DNA of 64,000 bases from assembly GCF_031764535.1 (NCBI RefSeq), contig NZ_CP134499.1, forward strand, positions 2,852,001 to 2,916,000, given 5' to 3'. This document shows, piece by piece, positions 1-9,759 of this stretch (its first letter is position 1; each line of letters starts with the position of its first letter). Below the pieces are notes generated by a model. The model made no database searches. It had not been told where the DNA came from and saw nothing but the letters and a program-made list of their open reading frames with translations. The translations under genes were made by a program, and so were the position numbers. The DNA comes from Pseudomonas sp. SG20056. Its GTDB lineage: Bacteria; Pseudomonadota; Gammaproteobacteria; Pseudomonadales; Pseudomonadaceae.

Positions 1-295
1 GCCCGATGGCGGCAAGTATGTTCTCAAGGAAGCGGCACGTAAGGTGATCCCCAGCGCCGTCATCGACCGACCCAAAGGGTATTTCCCGGTGCCTGGCCTC
101 AAGCACCTGGAAGGCGCCACCCTCGGCTGGGTGCGTGACCTGCTGCTCGACCCCAGCCAGGATCGCGGCCTGTTCAACCCGGCCATGCTCGATCGTTTGC
201 TGAGTGATCCGTACGGTCAGCTGACGCCTTTGCGCGGCTCCAAGCTGTGGCAGTTGGCCGCGCTGAATCTCTGGTTGAACGAACACGGCCTGTAG
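1..295 (+). CDS. asnO: N-acetylglutaminylglutamine amidotransferase, C-terminal end (partial)
   Basis: Only the last ~97 codons lie in the window; the frame is already open at base 2 and ends at TAG 293-295. The segment (…DRPKGYFPVPGLKHL…) is typical of the C-terminal synthetase domain of asparagine-synthase-like amidotransferases. The identity rests mainly on context: the next two genes are an N-acetylglutaminylglutamine synthetase (GNAT plus ATP-grasp) and an M42 hydrolase. In pseudomonads these three form the NAGGN osmoprotectant trio (PA3459-PA3461). The enzyme would amidate the C-terminal carboxyl of N-acetylglutaminylglutamine using glutamine as nitrogen donor. The class II glutaminase domain expected at the N-terminus is outside the window. 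Confidence 0.8.
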   Translation, partial: PDGGKYVLKEAARKVIPSAVIDRPKGYFPVPGLKHLEGATLGWVRDLLLDPSQDRGLFNPAMLDRLLSDPYGQLTPLRGSKLWQLAALNLWLNEHGL

Positions 296-298
296 AGC

Positions 299-333
299 GC
301 TGCGGTGGCGGGGTACACACCCGCCACCGCAGC
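299..333. other. Strong hairpin between asnO and ngs
   Basis: A perfect 14-bp inverted repeat (299-312 and 320-333, 7-base loop) starts four bases after the asnO stop codon and ends 36 bases before the ngs start. No T-run follows, so it is not a classical intrinsic terminator. It could stabilise the upstream mRNA or partly attenuate transcription into ngs. The structure is seen in the sequence; its role is inferred. Confidence 0.6.
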
Positions 334-368
334 ATCCGTCACCTGCTCACGGCAAAGGAACCCCTTCA

Positions 369-2108
369 ATGCGTGCCACTGCCTTTAATCAACGCCTGCT
401 GCGCGGTCAAGCTCCTTCCTACGAGCGCCTGCAGGCGCGCCTGGCCGAAGATCATGCGGCGCCGCCCAGTCAACCGCAGGCTGTACATTGCGGCTGGGGC
501 CGTCTACTGATCGGCCACACCTACCCGGATGCTGCCGCACTGGCCAGTGATCTGCTGACCGAGCAACCCGGCGAGCGTGATATCGCCCTGTATGTCGCTG
601 CACCACACCAGGTGCTGGCACAAGCGCCGCAGCAGCTGTTTCTCGACCCCTCCGATACGCTACGCCTGTGGTTTACCGACTACCGCCCTGCGCGCCGGGG
701 TTTTCGCGGCTACCGCGTACGCCGCGCGCAAAATGCCGAAGACTGGCAGGCGATCAACGCCCTGTATCAGCTACGCGGCATGCTGCCGATCGAGCCCGAC
801 AAACTCACCCCGCGCCACCTAGGCGGGCCGGTGTACTGGCTGGCCGAGGATGAAGACAGTGGCACCATAATCGGCAGCGTGATGGGCCTTAACCACCACA
901 AGGCCTATCAGGACCCAGACCACGGCAGCAGCCTGTGGTGCCTGGCAGTCGACCCGCGCTGCAGCCGACCTGGGGTCGGCGAGGTGCTGGTACGCCATCT
1001 GATCGAACACTTTATGAGCCGCGGCTTGAGCCACCTGGATCTGTCCGTGCTGCACGACAACGAACAGGCCAAGGGCCTGTACGCCAAGTTGGGCTTTCGC
1101 GAGCTGCAGACGTTCAGCATCAAGCGCAAGAACGGCATCAACGAAGCGCTGTTTATCGGCCCCGGCCCGCATACGCCGATGAATCCCTACGCGCGGATCA
1201 TCGTTGATGAAGCGCTGCGCCGCGGTATTGAGGTGCAGGTCGACGACGCCGACGCCGGACTGTTCACCCTGAGCCATGGCGGCCGACGCATCCGCTGCCG
1301 GGAATCCCTGAGCGACCTGACCAGTGCTGTGAGCATGACCCTGTGTCAGGACAAACGCCTGACCCACCGCGCCCTGGCCCGCGCCGGCCTGCACCTACCC
1401 GCCCAGCGCCTGGCCGGCAGCGCAGAGGACAACGCGGCGTTTCTCGCCGAGCACGGCAGTCTGGTGGTCAAGCCAGTGGATGGCGAACAAGGCCAGGGCG
1501 TGGCGGTGGATTTGCGCACGCCGCTGGATGTGCAGGACGCCATCGAGCGCGCCAGCACCTTTGACAGCCGCGTGTTGCTGGAAAGCTTTCACCCAGGCTT
1601 TGATCTGCGCATTCTGGTGATCGGCTTTGCCGTGGTCGCCGCCGCCATTCGCCGCCCGGCGGAAGTGATCGGTGATGGCCAGCACAGCATCGGCGAGCTG
1701 ATCGACGCGCAGAGCCGCCGCCGGCAAGCCGCCACCGAAGGTGAAAGCCGCATCCCCAAAGACGCTGAAACCTTGCGCACCCTGCATGCCGCCGGCGTCG
1801 ACTACAGCAGCGTGCTACCCGCCGGCCAGCGCCTGGCCGTCCGCAAAACCGCCAACCTGCACACCGGCGGCAGCCTGGAGGACGTCACCGATATCCTCCA
1901 CCCGGTGCTGGCCGATGCTGCAGTAAAAGCCGCCCGCGCCCTGGATATTCCGGTCGTCGGCCTCGACCTGTTGGTGCCTGCGGCCGATCAACCCGAGTAC
2001 GTGTTTATCGAAGCCAACGAACGCGCTGGCCTGGCCAACCACCAGCCGCAACCCACGGCCGAGCGCTTTATCGACCTGCTGTTCCCCTTGAGCCAGACAC
2101 CCAGCTAA
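369..2108 (+). CDS. ngs: N-acetylglutaminylglutamine synthetase
   Basis: A 579-residue fusion of a GNAT N-acetyltransferase domain (about residues 110-260, with the acetyl-CoA-loop-like segment DPRCSRPGVGEVLVRHL) and an ATP-grasp ligase domain (about 300-575, with VVKPVDGEQGQGVAVD and the C-terminal metal-binding FIEANERAG). The GNAT part should acetylate glutamine and the ATP-grasp part should join it to a second glutamine, giving the dipeptide that AsnO amidates. This two-domain architecture is specific to the NAGGN trio. It starts at ATG 369 after GGCAAAGGAACCCC and is co-directional with asnO, so probably one transcript. The product is a compatible solute accumulated under salt stress; this is family knowledge, not visible here. 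Confidence 0.92.
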   Translation: MRATAFNQRLLRGQAPSYERLQARLAEDHAAPPSQPQAVHCGWGRLLIGHTYPDAAALASDLLTEQPGERDIALYVAAPHQVLAQAPQQLFLDPSDTLRLWFTDYRPARRGFRGYRVRRAQNAEDWQAINALYQLRGMLPIEPDKLTPRHLGGPVYWLAEDEDSGTIIGSVMGLNHHKAYQDPDHGSSLWCLAVDPRCSRPGVGEVLVRHLIEHFMSRGLSHLDLSVLHDNEQAKGLYAKLGFRELQTFSIKRKNGINEALFIGPGPHTPMNPYARIIVDEALRRGIEVQVDDADAGLFTLSHGGRRIRCRESLSDLTSAVSMTLCQDKRLTHRALARAGLHLPAQRLAGSAEDNAAFLAEHGSLVVKPVDGEQGQGVAVDLRTPLDVQDAIERASTFDSRVLLESFHPGFDLRILVIGFAVVAAAIRRPAEVIGDGQHSIGELIDAQSRRRQAATEGESRIPKDAETLRTLHAAGVDYSSVLPAGQRLAVRKTANLHTGGSLEDVTDILHPVLADAAVKAARALDIPVVGLDLLVPAADQPEYVFIEANERAGLANHQPQPTAERFIDLLFPLSQTPS

Positions 2109-2165
2109 TCCCTTCCCAGCCCCTCCGGTTCCGGCCGAGGGGGCAATCGCCGTAGAGGAGACTCC

Positions 2166-3356
2166 ATGCAGCAACTCCCCGAACCCGACCTCGTCTATCT
2201 GCAGAAAGTGCTGCTGGAAATGCTCGCCATTCCCAGCCCCACCGGTTTTACCGACACCATCGTGCGCTACGTCGCCGAGCGTCTGGAGGAGATCGGCATC
2301 CCCTTCGAGATGACCCGACGCGGCACCATACGCGGCACCCTCAAAGGCAAACAGAGCAGCCCGGACCGGGCGGTTTCGGCGCACCTGGACACCATTGGCG
2401 CGATCGTCCGCGAACTGCAGGACAACGGTCGCCTGGGCTTGGCCGCAGTCGGTTGCTGGTCGAGCCGTTTCGCCGAAGGCAGCCGTGTCAGCGTGTTTAC
2501 CGACCAGGGCGTGATTCGTGGCAGCGTACTGCCGCTGATGGCCTCGGGGCACGCCTTCAATACCGCCGTGGACCAATTGCCGATCAGCTGGGACCACGTC
2601 GAACTTCGCCTGGATGCTTACTGCAGCACCCGCGCTGACTGCGAATCACTGGGCATCTCGGTGGGCGATTTTGTCGCCTTCGATCCGCTGCCGGAATTTA
2701 CCGAGAGTGGGCATATCAGCGCGCGTCACCTGGATGACAAAGCCGGCGTCGCGGCGCTGCTTACCGCACTCAAAGCCATCAAAGAGAGCGGCCTGGAACC
2801 GGAGATCGACTGCCACCCGCTGTTTACCATCACCGAGGAAGTCGGTTCTGGTGCGGCAGCAGCCCTGCCCTGGGATGTCAGCGAATTTGTCGGCATCGAC
2901 ATCGCCCCGGTTGCGCCGGGCCAGCAGTCCAGCGAACACACCGTCAGCGTAGCCATGCAGGACTCAGGCGGGCCTTACGACTATCACCTGTCACGCCAGC
3001 TGCTGCGCCTGGCCAGCGAACATGAAATCCCGGTGCGCCGCGACCTGTTCCGCTATTACCACAGCGATGCGCAATCGGCAGTCACCGCCGGCCACGATAT
3101 TCGCACGGCCCTGCTGGCGTTCGGCTGCGACGCCACTCATGGCTATGAACGCACGCACATCGACAGCCTCAAAGCCCTGAGTCGCCTGCTTGCCGCCTAC
3201 GTGCTCAGCCCACCGGTATTCTCCAGCGACGCTCAGCCTGCACAGGGCTCGCTAGAGCGCTTCAGCCACCAACTGGAGCACGATGCACAGATGGAAAGTG
3301 ACACCCGCGTCCCGACTGTCGATAGCCTGTTGCGCCCCCGCGATCAGGACGCTTGA
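2166..3356 (+). CDS. M42-family hydrolase of the NAGGN osmoprotectant system
   Basis: A 396-residue M42-type metallopeptidase. The two-metal site can be read: SAHLDTIG (first His), ARHLDDKAGVAAL (bridging Asp), TITEEVGSG (Glu-Glu), FVGIDIAP (Asp) and DATHGYERTHIDSL (last His). The start ATG 2166 follows GTAGAGGAGACTCC, a good ribosome binding site. As third gene of the asnO-ngs trio it probably hydrolyses the osmolyte or an intermediate when the stress ends, though the exact substrate is not established from sequence. A GC-rich imperfect hairpin lies in the gap between ngs and this gene (about 2125-2150). Confidence 0.9.
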   Translation: MQQLPEPDLVYLQKVLLEMLAIPSPTGFTDTIVRYVAERLEEIGIPFEMTRRGTIRGTLKGKQSSPDRAVSAHLDTIGAIVRELQDNGRLGLAAVGCWSSRFAEGSRVSVFTDQGVIRGSVLPLMASGHAFNTAVDQLPISWDHVELRLDAYCSTRADCESLGISVGDFVAFDPLPEFTESGHISARHLDDKAGVAALLTALKAIKESGLEPEIDCHPLFTITEEVGSGAAAALPWDVSEFVGIDIAPVAPGQQSSEHTVSVAMQDSGGPYDYHLSRQLLRLASEHEIPVRRDLFRYYHSDAQSAVTAGHDIRTALLAFGCDATHGYERTHIDSLKALSRLLAAYVLSPPVFSSDAQPAQGSLERFSHQLEHDAQMESDTRVPTVDSLLRPRDQDA

Positions 3357-3436
3357 AGGGCTGCGCGCATCCGGGCAAAGTGACGGCATGACGCGGGGCC
3401 GGATCAGGCCTCAAATAATAATATTGAGGTCGGTAA

Positions 3437-6190
3437 ATGCCTCGGATATGGCTGGCTGTGGTGCTGTTCTGGCTGTGTGGATCGGCGTGGGCGCTGCAAC
3501 CTGCAACGCTGAACAACGCCGATCTGCGCCTGCCACTCGGCCCGTCCATGGCCTACCTGGAAGACGCGCAAGGTGAGCTGAGCGTCGAACAGGTCGGCGC
3601 CCTGGCCGACGAGCGCTTTACCCCCGTTAAAGGCGAGCACGCCAACCTCGGCAAGAATGATTCGGTCTGGTGGTTCAAGGTACGCCTGAACAACAGCCTG
3701 GCGCAGAACCTGGCTGGCTACCTTGAGGTCAACTACCCACTGCTCGACCATCTGCAGGTCTACCTGCGCCACGCTGACGGTCAGTGGCAGATGCAGGAAA
3801 GCGGCGACCGGTTTGCCTTCTCCCAGCGCCCGGTGCAGGTGCGCAACTTCTGGTTTCCACTGGAGCTGACGCCCGGTGACAGCACCCTGCTGGTAAGGGT
3901 AGAGACCACCAGCACGATCTTTATGCCGCTGTTCTTCAGCACCTATCAGGCCAGTGCCGCCGCCCAGGAAAACCTCATGGGTTTCAATGGCGCGTTCTAC
4001 GGCGTGCTGTTTGCGATGTTCTGCTACAACCTGTTCCTGTTTATTTCACTGCGTGAATCCGCCTACCTCTGGTACTTGGCCTACAACCTCAACGTCGGCC
4101 TGCTAGCCGCCTGTTTCGACGGCATGCTGTTCAAACTGCTGCCCGAGCATGTGGCGTTCCAGTCGGTGAGCATCTACATCCTGATGTACCTGCACTGCCT
4201 GACGGCCATTCAGTTCAGCCGCCACTTCCTCCATGCACCGCAGTACTTCCCACGCTTGGACACCGGCCTGCGTTTGCTGATGCTGGCCTGCGCCGGCTGC
4301 CTGCTGTCGGTGCCACTGATTGGCTTCAACGCCTGGAATATCCTCGCCAGCGTCACCGTTTCCCTGGTCTCGCTGACCCTACTGCTCACCGGCCTGTATA
4401 TCTGGCGCCGCGGCGTACGTTACGGCTCCTACTACACCCTAGCCTGGGCCATCCTGCTGTTCGCCTTTATCCAGGCCACCACCGGTTCGCTGGGCGTGGA
4501 AGTCTTTGGGGTATTCGGCGCCACGGCCGTGAAGATCGGCGTAACCATCGAGCTGATTACCCTGTCCATCGGCCTGGCGGACCGCATCAACCTGCTCAAG
4601 GAAGAAGGCTTCCAGTCGCGCCGCGCCGCCGAGCAGGCGGAAATCGAAAACCTGGCCAAGAGCCGCTTTCTGGCCAAGATGAGCCACGAAATCCGTACTC
4701 CGCTCAATGGCGTGCTGGGCATGCTGCAGCTGCTCAAGGAAACGCCGCTGGATCGCAGCCAGCGCTTCTATGTCGACACCATTTCCAGCTCCGGCAGCTC
4801 GCTGATGGCGGTGATCAACGACATCCTCGATTACGCGCGCATCGAGTCCGGCAAGCTCAGCCTGGAACATATCGAATTCGATCTGGAAGAGCTGATTTCC
4901 GACACCCTCAGCCTGTTCACCGGGCAAGCCCTGGACAAGCGCCTGCGCCTCTACGTCAGCCTGGAAAGCGGCGTACCACGCCGCGCCCAGGGCGACCCGA
5001 CGCGGCTCAAGCAGGTGCTGATGAACCTGCTCAGCAACGCCCTGAAATTCACCGCAGAAGGCCACGTGGCGCTGAATGTCTGCCGGCGCAATGACTCTCA
5101 GGGCAAACCGCACCTGGTGTTCGCCATCAGCGACAGCGGAATCGGCATCAGCGACCAGGCCCTGACCCAGCTATTCGAATCATTCGCCCAGGGCGACTCC
5201 AGCACCACGCGCCGTTACGGTGGCAGCGGCCTGGGCCTGGCGATCAGCAAGGAGCTGGTGGAAATGATGGGCGGCCGTATCGAAGTGCAAAGCACCCCGG
5301 GCCAGGGCACACGCTTTGCGTTCGATATACCGCAGGCTGACGAACCGCTACCCGTCGACCCGCTGCACGAATTGCTCAAGGGGCGCACCGCGCTGCTCAC
5401 CTCCCTCGACGGCCTCGGCCTGGATGCCCTAAGCCGCCTGCTCGGGCGCTGGGGCATGCGCACCGAACGCTGCCAGAATCCGGAAACCCTGCTCAATTAT
5501 CTGGAAGATTTTGCCGCCCCACCGCTGCTGGTACTGATGGCACCCTGGCCGGGCAGCATTCAGCACTGGCTGGATTCGCTGCGCCCGCTGCTGCAACCCG
5601 GGCAACGCGTGCTACTGCTCTGCGCACCGGAACAATGCCAACAACTGCCCAACTCCGCCGGCCTGCGCCTGCTCGGCCTACCCCAGCCGCTGGCGATCAA
5701 CGCTTTGCGCAGCGCCCTACTCGAACTGTACGAAGAACCGCGTATCGTGGAAATCAAAGCACAACCCAAACCCCATACCGACACCGGCAGCACGCCCTGC
5801 ATCCTGGTGGCTGAAGACAACCCGGTGAATCAGCTGGTCGTCCAGGGCTTTCTGAAAAAGCGTGGCTACAACGTGCGCCTGGTGACCAACGGCCTGGCCG
5901 CCCTCAACGAATACCAGCGCGCCCCGAACGCCACGCAACTGATCCTGATGGACTGCGAAATGCCGGAGATGGATGGCTTCGAAGCCACTCGGCAGATCCG
6001 CCGCCTGGAACGCCAGCACAATCTGCCGGCCGTACCGATCATCGCCCTGACCGCCCACATCCTCGACGAGCACCGCCAGCACGGGGTCGAGTCCGGCATG
6101 AATGACTTCCTCGGCAAACCCTTGGACAGCGCCAAGCTCTACAGCACCCTGGAAATCTATCTGCAACCAGCAGAACCATCGGCCCAGTAA
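3437..6190 (+). CDS. 7TMR-DISM hybrid sensor histidine kinase/response regulator
   Basis: A 917-residue membrane hybrid kinase. Order: signal peptide (1-20), periplasmic 7TMR-DISMED2-type sensor domain (about 25-165), seven-helix 7TMR-DISM region (about 180-390), coiled linker, HisKA domain with phospho-acceptor His417 in [11 protein letters not shown], HATPase with N box (LLSNALKFT) and G boxes ([17 protein letters not shown]), a degenerate spacer region, and a C-terminal receiver with acidic pair AEDN and phospho-acceptor Asp839 in [11 protein letters not shown]. It has the layout of PA3462 and resembles RetS/LadS-type kinases in its sensor, but with one intact receiver only. The upstream M42 gene ends 80 bases earlier, so expression with the osmolyte operon is possible. 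The ligand is unknown; carbohydrate is the usual suggestion for DISMED2 domains. Confidence 0.92.
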   Translation: MPRIWLAVVLFWLCGSAWALQPATLNNADLRLPLGPSMAYLEDAQGELSVEQVGALADERFTPVKGEHANLGKNDSVWWFKVRLNNSLAQNLAGYLEVNYPLLDHLQVYLRHADGQWQMQESGDRFAFSQRPVQVRNFWFPLELTPGDSTLLVRVETTSTIFMPLFFSTYQASAAAQENLMGFNGAFYGVLFAMFCYNLFLFISLRESAYLWYLAYNLNVGLLAACFDGMLFKLLPEHVAFQSVSIYILMYLHCLTAIQFSRHFLHAPQYFPRLDTGLRLLMLACAGCLLSVPLIGFNAWNILASVTVSLVSLTLLLTGLYIWRRGVRYGSYYTLAWAILLFAFIQATTGSLGVEVFGVFGATAVKIGVTIELITLSIGLADRINLLKEEGFQSRRAAEQAEIENLAKSRFLAKMSHEIRTPLNGVLGMLQLLKETPLDRSQRFYVDTISSSGSSLMAVINDILDYARIESGKLSLEHIEFDLEELISDTLSLFTGQALDKRLRLYVSLESGVPRRAQGDPTRLKQVLMNLLSNALKFTAEGHVALNVCRRNDSQGKPHLVFAISDSGIGISDQALTQLFESFAQGDSSTTRRYGGSGLGLAISKELVEMMGGRIEVQSTPGQGTRFAFDIPQADEPLPVDPLHELLKGRTALLTSLDGLGLDALSRLLGRWGMRTERCQNPETLLNYLEDFAAPPLLVLMAPWPGSIQHWLDSLRPLLQPGQRVLLLCAPEQCQQLPNSAGLRLLGLPQPLAINALRSALLELYEEPRIVEIKAQPKPHTDTGSTPCILVAEDNPVNQLVVQGFLKKRGYNVRLVTNGLAALNEYQRAPNATQLILMDCEMPEMDGFEATRQIRRLERQHNLPAVPIIALTAHILDEHRQHGVESGMNDFLGKPLDSAKLYSTLEIYLQPAEPSAQ

Positions 6191-6259
6191 CTACACAGCA
6201 ACCATGGCCAGACAAAGCCACGCACGTTAGCATCCGCGCTGCGCTCTGGAGGCCTTACC

Positions 6260-6508
6260 GTGCTGATCCCCTATCACCTGCTCGAAGCTGACACCCTGAC
6301 CCGCCTGATCGAAGATTTCGTCACCCGAGACGGCACCGACAACGGCGACGAAACACCGCTGGATACGCGTATCGAACGGGTACGTCACGCGCTAAGCAAA
6401 GGGCAGGCAGTGATTGTGTTTGATGCGGAAAGCCAGCAATGTCAGCTGGCGCTGAAGCGCGATGTGCCGAAAGAATGGCTGGATGCGCTGGAAGAGCTGG
6501 ACGATTAA
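6260..6508 (+). CDS. YheU family (UPF0270) protein
   Basis: An 82-residue acidic protein beginning MLIPYHLLEADTLTRLIEDF, the characteristic opening of the YheU/UPF0270 family, whose function is not known. The start is GTG at 6260, preceded by CTGGAGGCCTTACC, a strong ribosome binding site at proper distance. It follows the hybrid kinase by 69 bases, the same order as PA3462-PA3463. Confidence 0.88.
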   Translation: MLIPYHLLEADTLTRLIEDFVTRDGTDNGDETPLDTRIERVRHALSKGQAVIVFDAESQQCQLALKRDVPKEWLDALEELDD

Positions 6509-6514
6509 AGGCGG

Positions 6515-6943
6515 TTAACCGCGTAACCCGCCCTCGCGCTCCCACGCGCAACGCACGCGCAACTCGCCTTCCTGCGGGCTGTGAAACCCGCTATCCGACT
6601 CCCAGCGAAAGGTATGGGTGCCGTTCAGTTCGGTTTCCAGGTGCACCACCGCACTGGCCCAGTACAGGCGTTTGAGCAACGCCTCGAACTGCTTGATCCA
6701 CAGGCTCCACTCATACTCCACCGTGCGGTAGCTGGCGCCGAAGTGAATCACCTGCGTCTGGTACAAGCCATCGCCCGGTTGTTCACAGCAGGCGAACATC
6801 TCACGCCCGAGAAAGCTCCAGGCATCGCCGGCCGGTAGGTCATCGAGCACTTGCCGATTGATTTCACGACGCAGACGGCTTTCCGCCGGACTGTCCGATG
6901 GCCAGTCACGGATGCAACCATAAACGATGGATTCGGACTCCAC
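6515..6943 (-). CDS. Unrecognised tryptophan-rich small protein
   Basis: 142 residues if translation begins at GTG 6943, which sits seven bases after GGAG; an upstream ATG at 6964 has no such signal. I do not recognise the family. Visible features: acidic and tryptophan-rich (DWPSD, AWSFLG, EWSLWIKQ, LYWASA, RWESD, AWERE), no signal peptide, no membrane helix, no cysteine motif. The last codons end six bases from the convergent yheU stop. It reads like a small soluble globular protein; an immunity or accessory role is possible but has no support here. Confidence 0.65.
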   Translation of the reverse strand: MESESIVYGCIRDWPSDSPAESRLRREINRQVLDDLPAGDAWSFLGREMFACCEQPGDGLYQTQVIHFGASYRTVEYEWSLWIKQFEALLKRLYWASAVVHLETELNGTHTFRWESDSGFHSPQEGELRVRCAWEREGGLRG

Positions 6944-7053
6944 GCAGGCACTCCAGCAAATCAAGGCTGCCTTCTATCACAGCCGTCCTGAGCAAGGAAG
7001 GAACTGCTGCCAAATAAGCGTCAGTGGATCGCCGCAGCGACACCTGAACGGCG

Positions 7054-8220
7054 TCATTTATGGGTGCGCTTCGGTCCACGGCGCATCATCCAGGCCAGCA
7101 GCGTCATCAGCGCCGCAAGTCCGGTGAGAACCATAAACGGCAACTGATAGTTGCCTGCCAGATCACGCGCCAACCCCGTCAGTACGGGCGTGAGGCAGCC
7201 GATGCTGTAGCCCATGCACAGCATCATCGCCGTCCACCGGCTGACCGCCAGCGGCGAGCCCGCTTCGTACAATGGCAGTACCAGCGACAAGGCAAAAGAG
7301 CCGCCCAGGCCAAAGCCAATGGTCACCGCCCACAACTCAGGCAGCACGGAAGGCTGGAAGGTGATCATCGCCAGGCTGATCGACGACAACAGCCCGCAAC
7401 CCACCAACAACAGGTAGCGGTTCTTGAAACGTTGTGCCAACCAGGGCAGCAGAAATGAGCTGGGTAACCCCATCAGCATCGACACACTGAACAGGCTATT
7501 ACTGTGCATCAGGCTCAAACCAGCTTCGTGGTAACGCGCCACAGCCCAGGTAGCGAGGGCATAGAACAAGCCGGCCTGAATGGCAAAGAACGCGCTGATC
7601 AACCAGGCACGCGGTTGCCGCCAGGGCAAGCCCATACCCCCCTCTTCACTCTCAGCTTCAGCACGATTGGGCAAGCACAGCCAGAGCACTAACCCGACTA
7701 ACGCCGGTAATGCCCAGATGGCCAGACCGTGGGTCCAGTCATTGCCCAGCCACTGCGTGGCCGGCACGGTGAGTACCGCGCCACCGGCGCCACCAATCGC
7801 CATGCTCAGCGAGTACCAACCCACCACACTGCCCATGCGCCCGGCAAAGTGCCGCTTGATAAAGCCAGAAAGCAAAGGCCCAGCAACTGCGATGGCAGCG
7901 CCCAGCAGCACCGCACTGCCAATCAGAATCGCACTGGCATGCCCCACCGCGCGCAGCAACAGTGCCACCGCGATGACCGCCATGCACAAGGCGATCGTGC
8001 GCTCCAAGCCCAGACGCACGGCCAAACGCGGCGCAAAAGGCGCCAGCAAGCCCATGCACAACACGGGCAACGCAGTGGTAAGGCTGATCAGGCTACGGCT
8101 CAAGGCCAGTTCTTCGGCAATCCGCTCAATCAACGGCGCCAGGGACGTGATGCCCGGGCGCAAATTGATTGCAGCCAGGATCAGGGCCAGCAACAGCATG
8201 GCCCGAGGGAAAGGTTTCAC
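7054..8220 (-). CDS. MFS transporter, CynX/NimT family
   Basis: About 388 residues with twelve predicted hydrophobic helices. The N-terminal helix LALILAAINLRPGITSLAPL is the hallmark of the CynX/NimT (cyanate / 2-nitroimidazole transporter) branch of the major facilitator superfamily. The frame is open up to ATG 8262, but the extra N-terminal residues there are hydrophilic and atypical; GTG 8220 immediately before KPFPRAMLLL is the more likely start. It corresponds in context to PA3467. The substrate cannot be predicted. Confidence 0.85.
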   Translation of the reverse strand: MKPFPRAMLLLALILAAINLRPGITSLAPLIERIAEELALSRSLISLTTALPVLCMGLLAPFAPRLAVRLGLERTIALCMAVIAVALLLRAVGHASAILIGSAVLLGAAIAVAGPLLSGFIKRHFAGRMGSVVGWYSLSMAIGGAGGAVLTVPATQWLGNDWTHGLAIWALPALVGLVLWLCLPNRAEAESEEGGMGLPWRQPRAWLISAFFAIQAGLFYALATWAVARYHEAGLSLMHSNSLFSVSMLMGLPSSFLLPWLAQRFKNRYLLLVGCGLLSSISLAMITFQPSVLPELWAVTIGFGLGGSFALSLVLPLYEAGSPLAVSRWTAMMLCMGYSIGCLTPVLTGLARDLAGNYQLPFMVLTGLAALMTLLAWMMRRGPKRTHK

Positions 8221-8349
8221 AGTAAATCCATCAGTTTCGCGGCCATGCCGACATGACCGCAAACCTTAGAGCGCAAGCTCATCGCAGACAACCCCGAACG
8301 GCGATTAAGTTGACCTTTAAATCAACTAATCCACATCACCTACGCCCTG

Positions 8350-9156
8350 TCACTTGGCGCGTGGCGCACGCATCTTGTCGGCCATGCTGGTCATTTCGCT
8401 GTAAAGCAACTGCGGGTTCTTCTGCTTCAGCGCCCAGGCCATGCGGCCCTGCTCATGGGGCAGAATCATAAATTCGCCTTTGCCGATCTCTTGGTAAATG
8501 TAGTCGGCAATATCCGCCGCGCTGATCGGCGAGCTTTCCAGCAGCTTGCCGACCTGAGCCTTCATCGCCGGGGTCGGGCCGCGGAAGGAGTCCAGCAGGT
8601 TGGTCTGGAAGAACGATGGACACACCACATGCACGCTGACTTCATGCAGTTTCAATTCGATCAGCAGGCTTTCCGACAGCGCCACAACGCCGGCCTTGGC
8701 CACGTTGTAGTTACTCATCGCTGGGCCCTGCATCAAGGCCGCCATGGAGGCGATATTGACGATTTTGCCTTTGCTCTTTTCCAGCAACGGCAGGAAGGCC
8801 TTGCAACCCTTGACCACGCCCATCAGGTTGATCGCGATCTGCCAATCCCAATCCTCAAGCGACAACTCGCTGAAGAACCCGCCAGAGGCCACACCGGCGT
8901 TGTTAACGATCACATCGATGCCGCCGAGCTTCTCCTCGCAGGCCTGGGCAAACGCCGTCAGCTGGCTGTAATCACGCACATCGCAGCGCTGAGTGAAACC
9001 ATCGCCACCCGCCTCGCGCACCATCTGCAGGGTTTCCACCAGGCCCGGCTCATTGACATCCGATAGAGCCAACTGCCAGCCCTCACGCGCCCAACGCAGG
9101 GCAATCTCACGCCCCAAACCCGACCCCGCGCCGGTGATCATCATGCGATTTTGCAT
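8350..9156 (-). CDS. Short-chain dehydrogenase/reductase
   Basis: A 268-residue classical SDR. The nucleotide-binding glycine motif TGAGSGLG is at residues 8-15, NNAG near residue 88, the catalytic Ser in IASMAA and the YNVAK active-site Tyr/Lys about residue 150. The DVNE stretch after the second strand (Asp in the acidic position) suggests NAD(H) preference. Its C-terminal ~60 residues are an extension seen in several Pseudomonas SDRs. The physiological substrate is unknown. Transcribed leftward, it ends 130 bases before the MFS start. Confidence 0.88.
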   Translation of the reverse strand: MQNRMMITGAGSGLGREIALRWAREGWQLALSDVNEPGLVETLQMVREAGGDGFTQRCDVRDYSQLTAFAQACEEKLGGIDVIVNNAGVASGGFFSELSLEDWDWQIAINLMGVVKGCKAFLPLLEKSKGKIVNIASMAALMQGPAMSNYNVAKAGVVALSESLLIELKLHEVSVHVVCPSFFQTNLLDSFRGPTPAMKAQVGKLLESSPISAADIADYIYQEIGKGEFMILPHEQGRMAWALKQKNPQLLYSEMTSMADKMRAPRAK

Positions 9157-9261
9157 AGGAAAGCTGCCTTGTGATGCTGTGATAGATGGAGCCAGTGTAG
9201 CCGGGGAAATTATCTTGCCCGCATACCATCATCCATCTGAATAAGGCGGCCTAAGCTCAAC

Positions 9262-9633
9262 TCACGGCCGCCGCCAGCGCTGCCAAAACATCACGCCATA
9301 AATCAGCGCATTAAGCAGCAGAACAAACACCCCCAAGCCAATCTGAATCTGCGGCGTCAACCCACCTGGATAGATAATCGGCAGCATATAGTGCTCGACG
9401 AAACCACCTCTGTACCCCGCCTGCCCCGCAGCCAAACGCAAGCTGTGCTCCAGCGGCGTCAGGGGGCATGGCCAACGCATCAACTCCACCAACACACCCC
9501 ACAAGGCCGCCGGCACATGCAACCAGACCAACCCGCGCCACCGCCACACCAGCAACCCGCCCAGCACCGCGAACAGAATAAACAGCAGATGCACGACCAC
9601 TACTGTATCTGCCGCCATTGCCAACCAGAACAT
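9262..9633 (-). CDS. DUF2784 family membrane protein
   Basis: A 123-residue integral membrane protein with four hydrophobic segments. WLHVPAALWGVLVE and CPLTPLE are typical of DUF2784, a small membrane family of unknown function common in proteobacteria. It starts at ATG 9633 and is followed leftward by the SDR after about 100 bases, so the two may be cotranscribed. Confidence 0.85.
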   Translation of the reverse strand: MFWLAMAADTVVVVHLLFILFAVLGGLLVWRWRGLVWLHVPAALWGVLVELMRWPCPLTPLEHSLRLAAGQAGYRGGFVEHYMLPIIYPGGLTPQIQIGLGVFVLLLNALIYGVMFWQRWRRP

Positions 9634-9711
9634 AAAACGCCTCGCTGTTAATCCTCAACCCTATTGCAGTCACTAACACGCAAAGCGTATTAAAAACATG
9701 ATCACCAGAAA

Positions 9712-9741
9712 GCAAAAAGGCCGGTTAATAACCGGCCTTAA
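9712..9741 (-). terminator. Intrinsic terminator of the comEA-like gene
   Basis: A 10-bp perfect stem (AAGGCCGGTT at 9717-9726 with AACCGGCCTT at 9730-9739, three-base loop) followed on the minus strand by TTTTTGC. It lies 18 bases beyond the comEA-like stop. The other flank is A/T rich, so it may also work in the opposite direction. Confidence 0.85.
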
Positions 9742-9759
9742 TTAAAACAACGGAACGCG

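Noticed and set aside
1815..2597. A 260-codon minus-strand frame across the ngs/M42 boundary
   Set aside because: Runs through two well-supported genes and their intergenic ribosome binding site; no family likeness.
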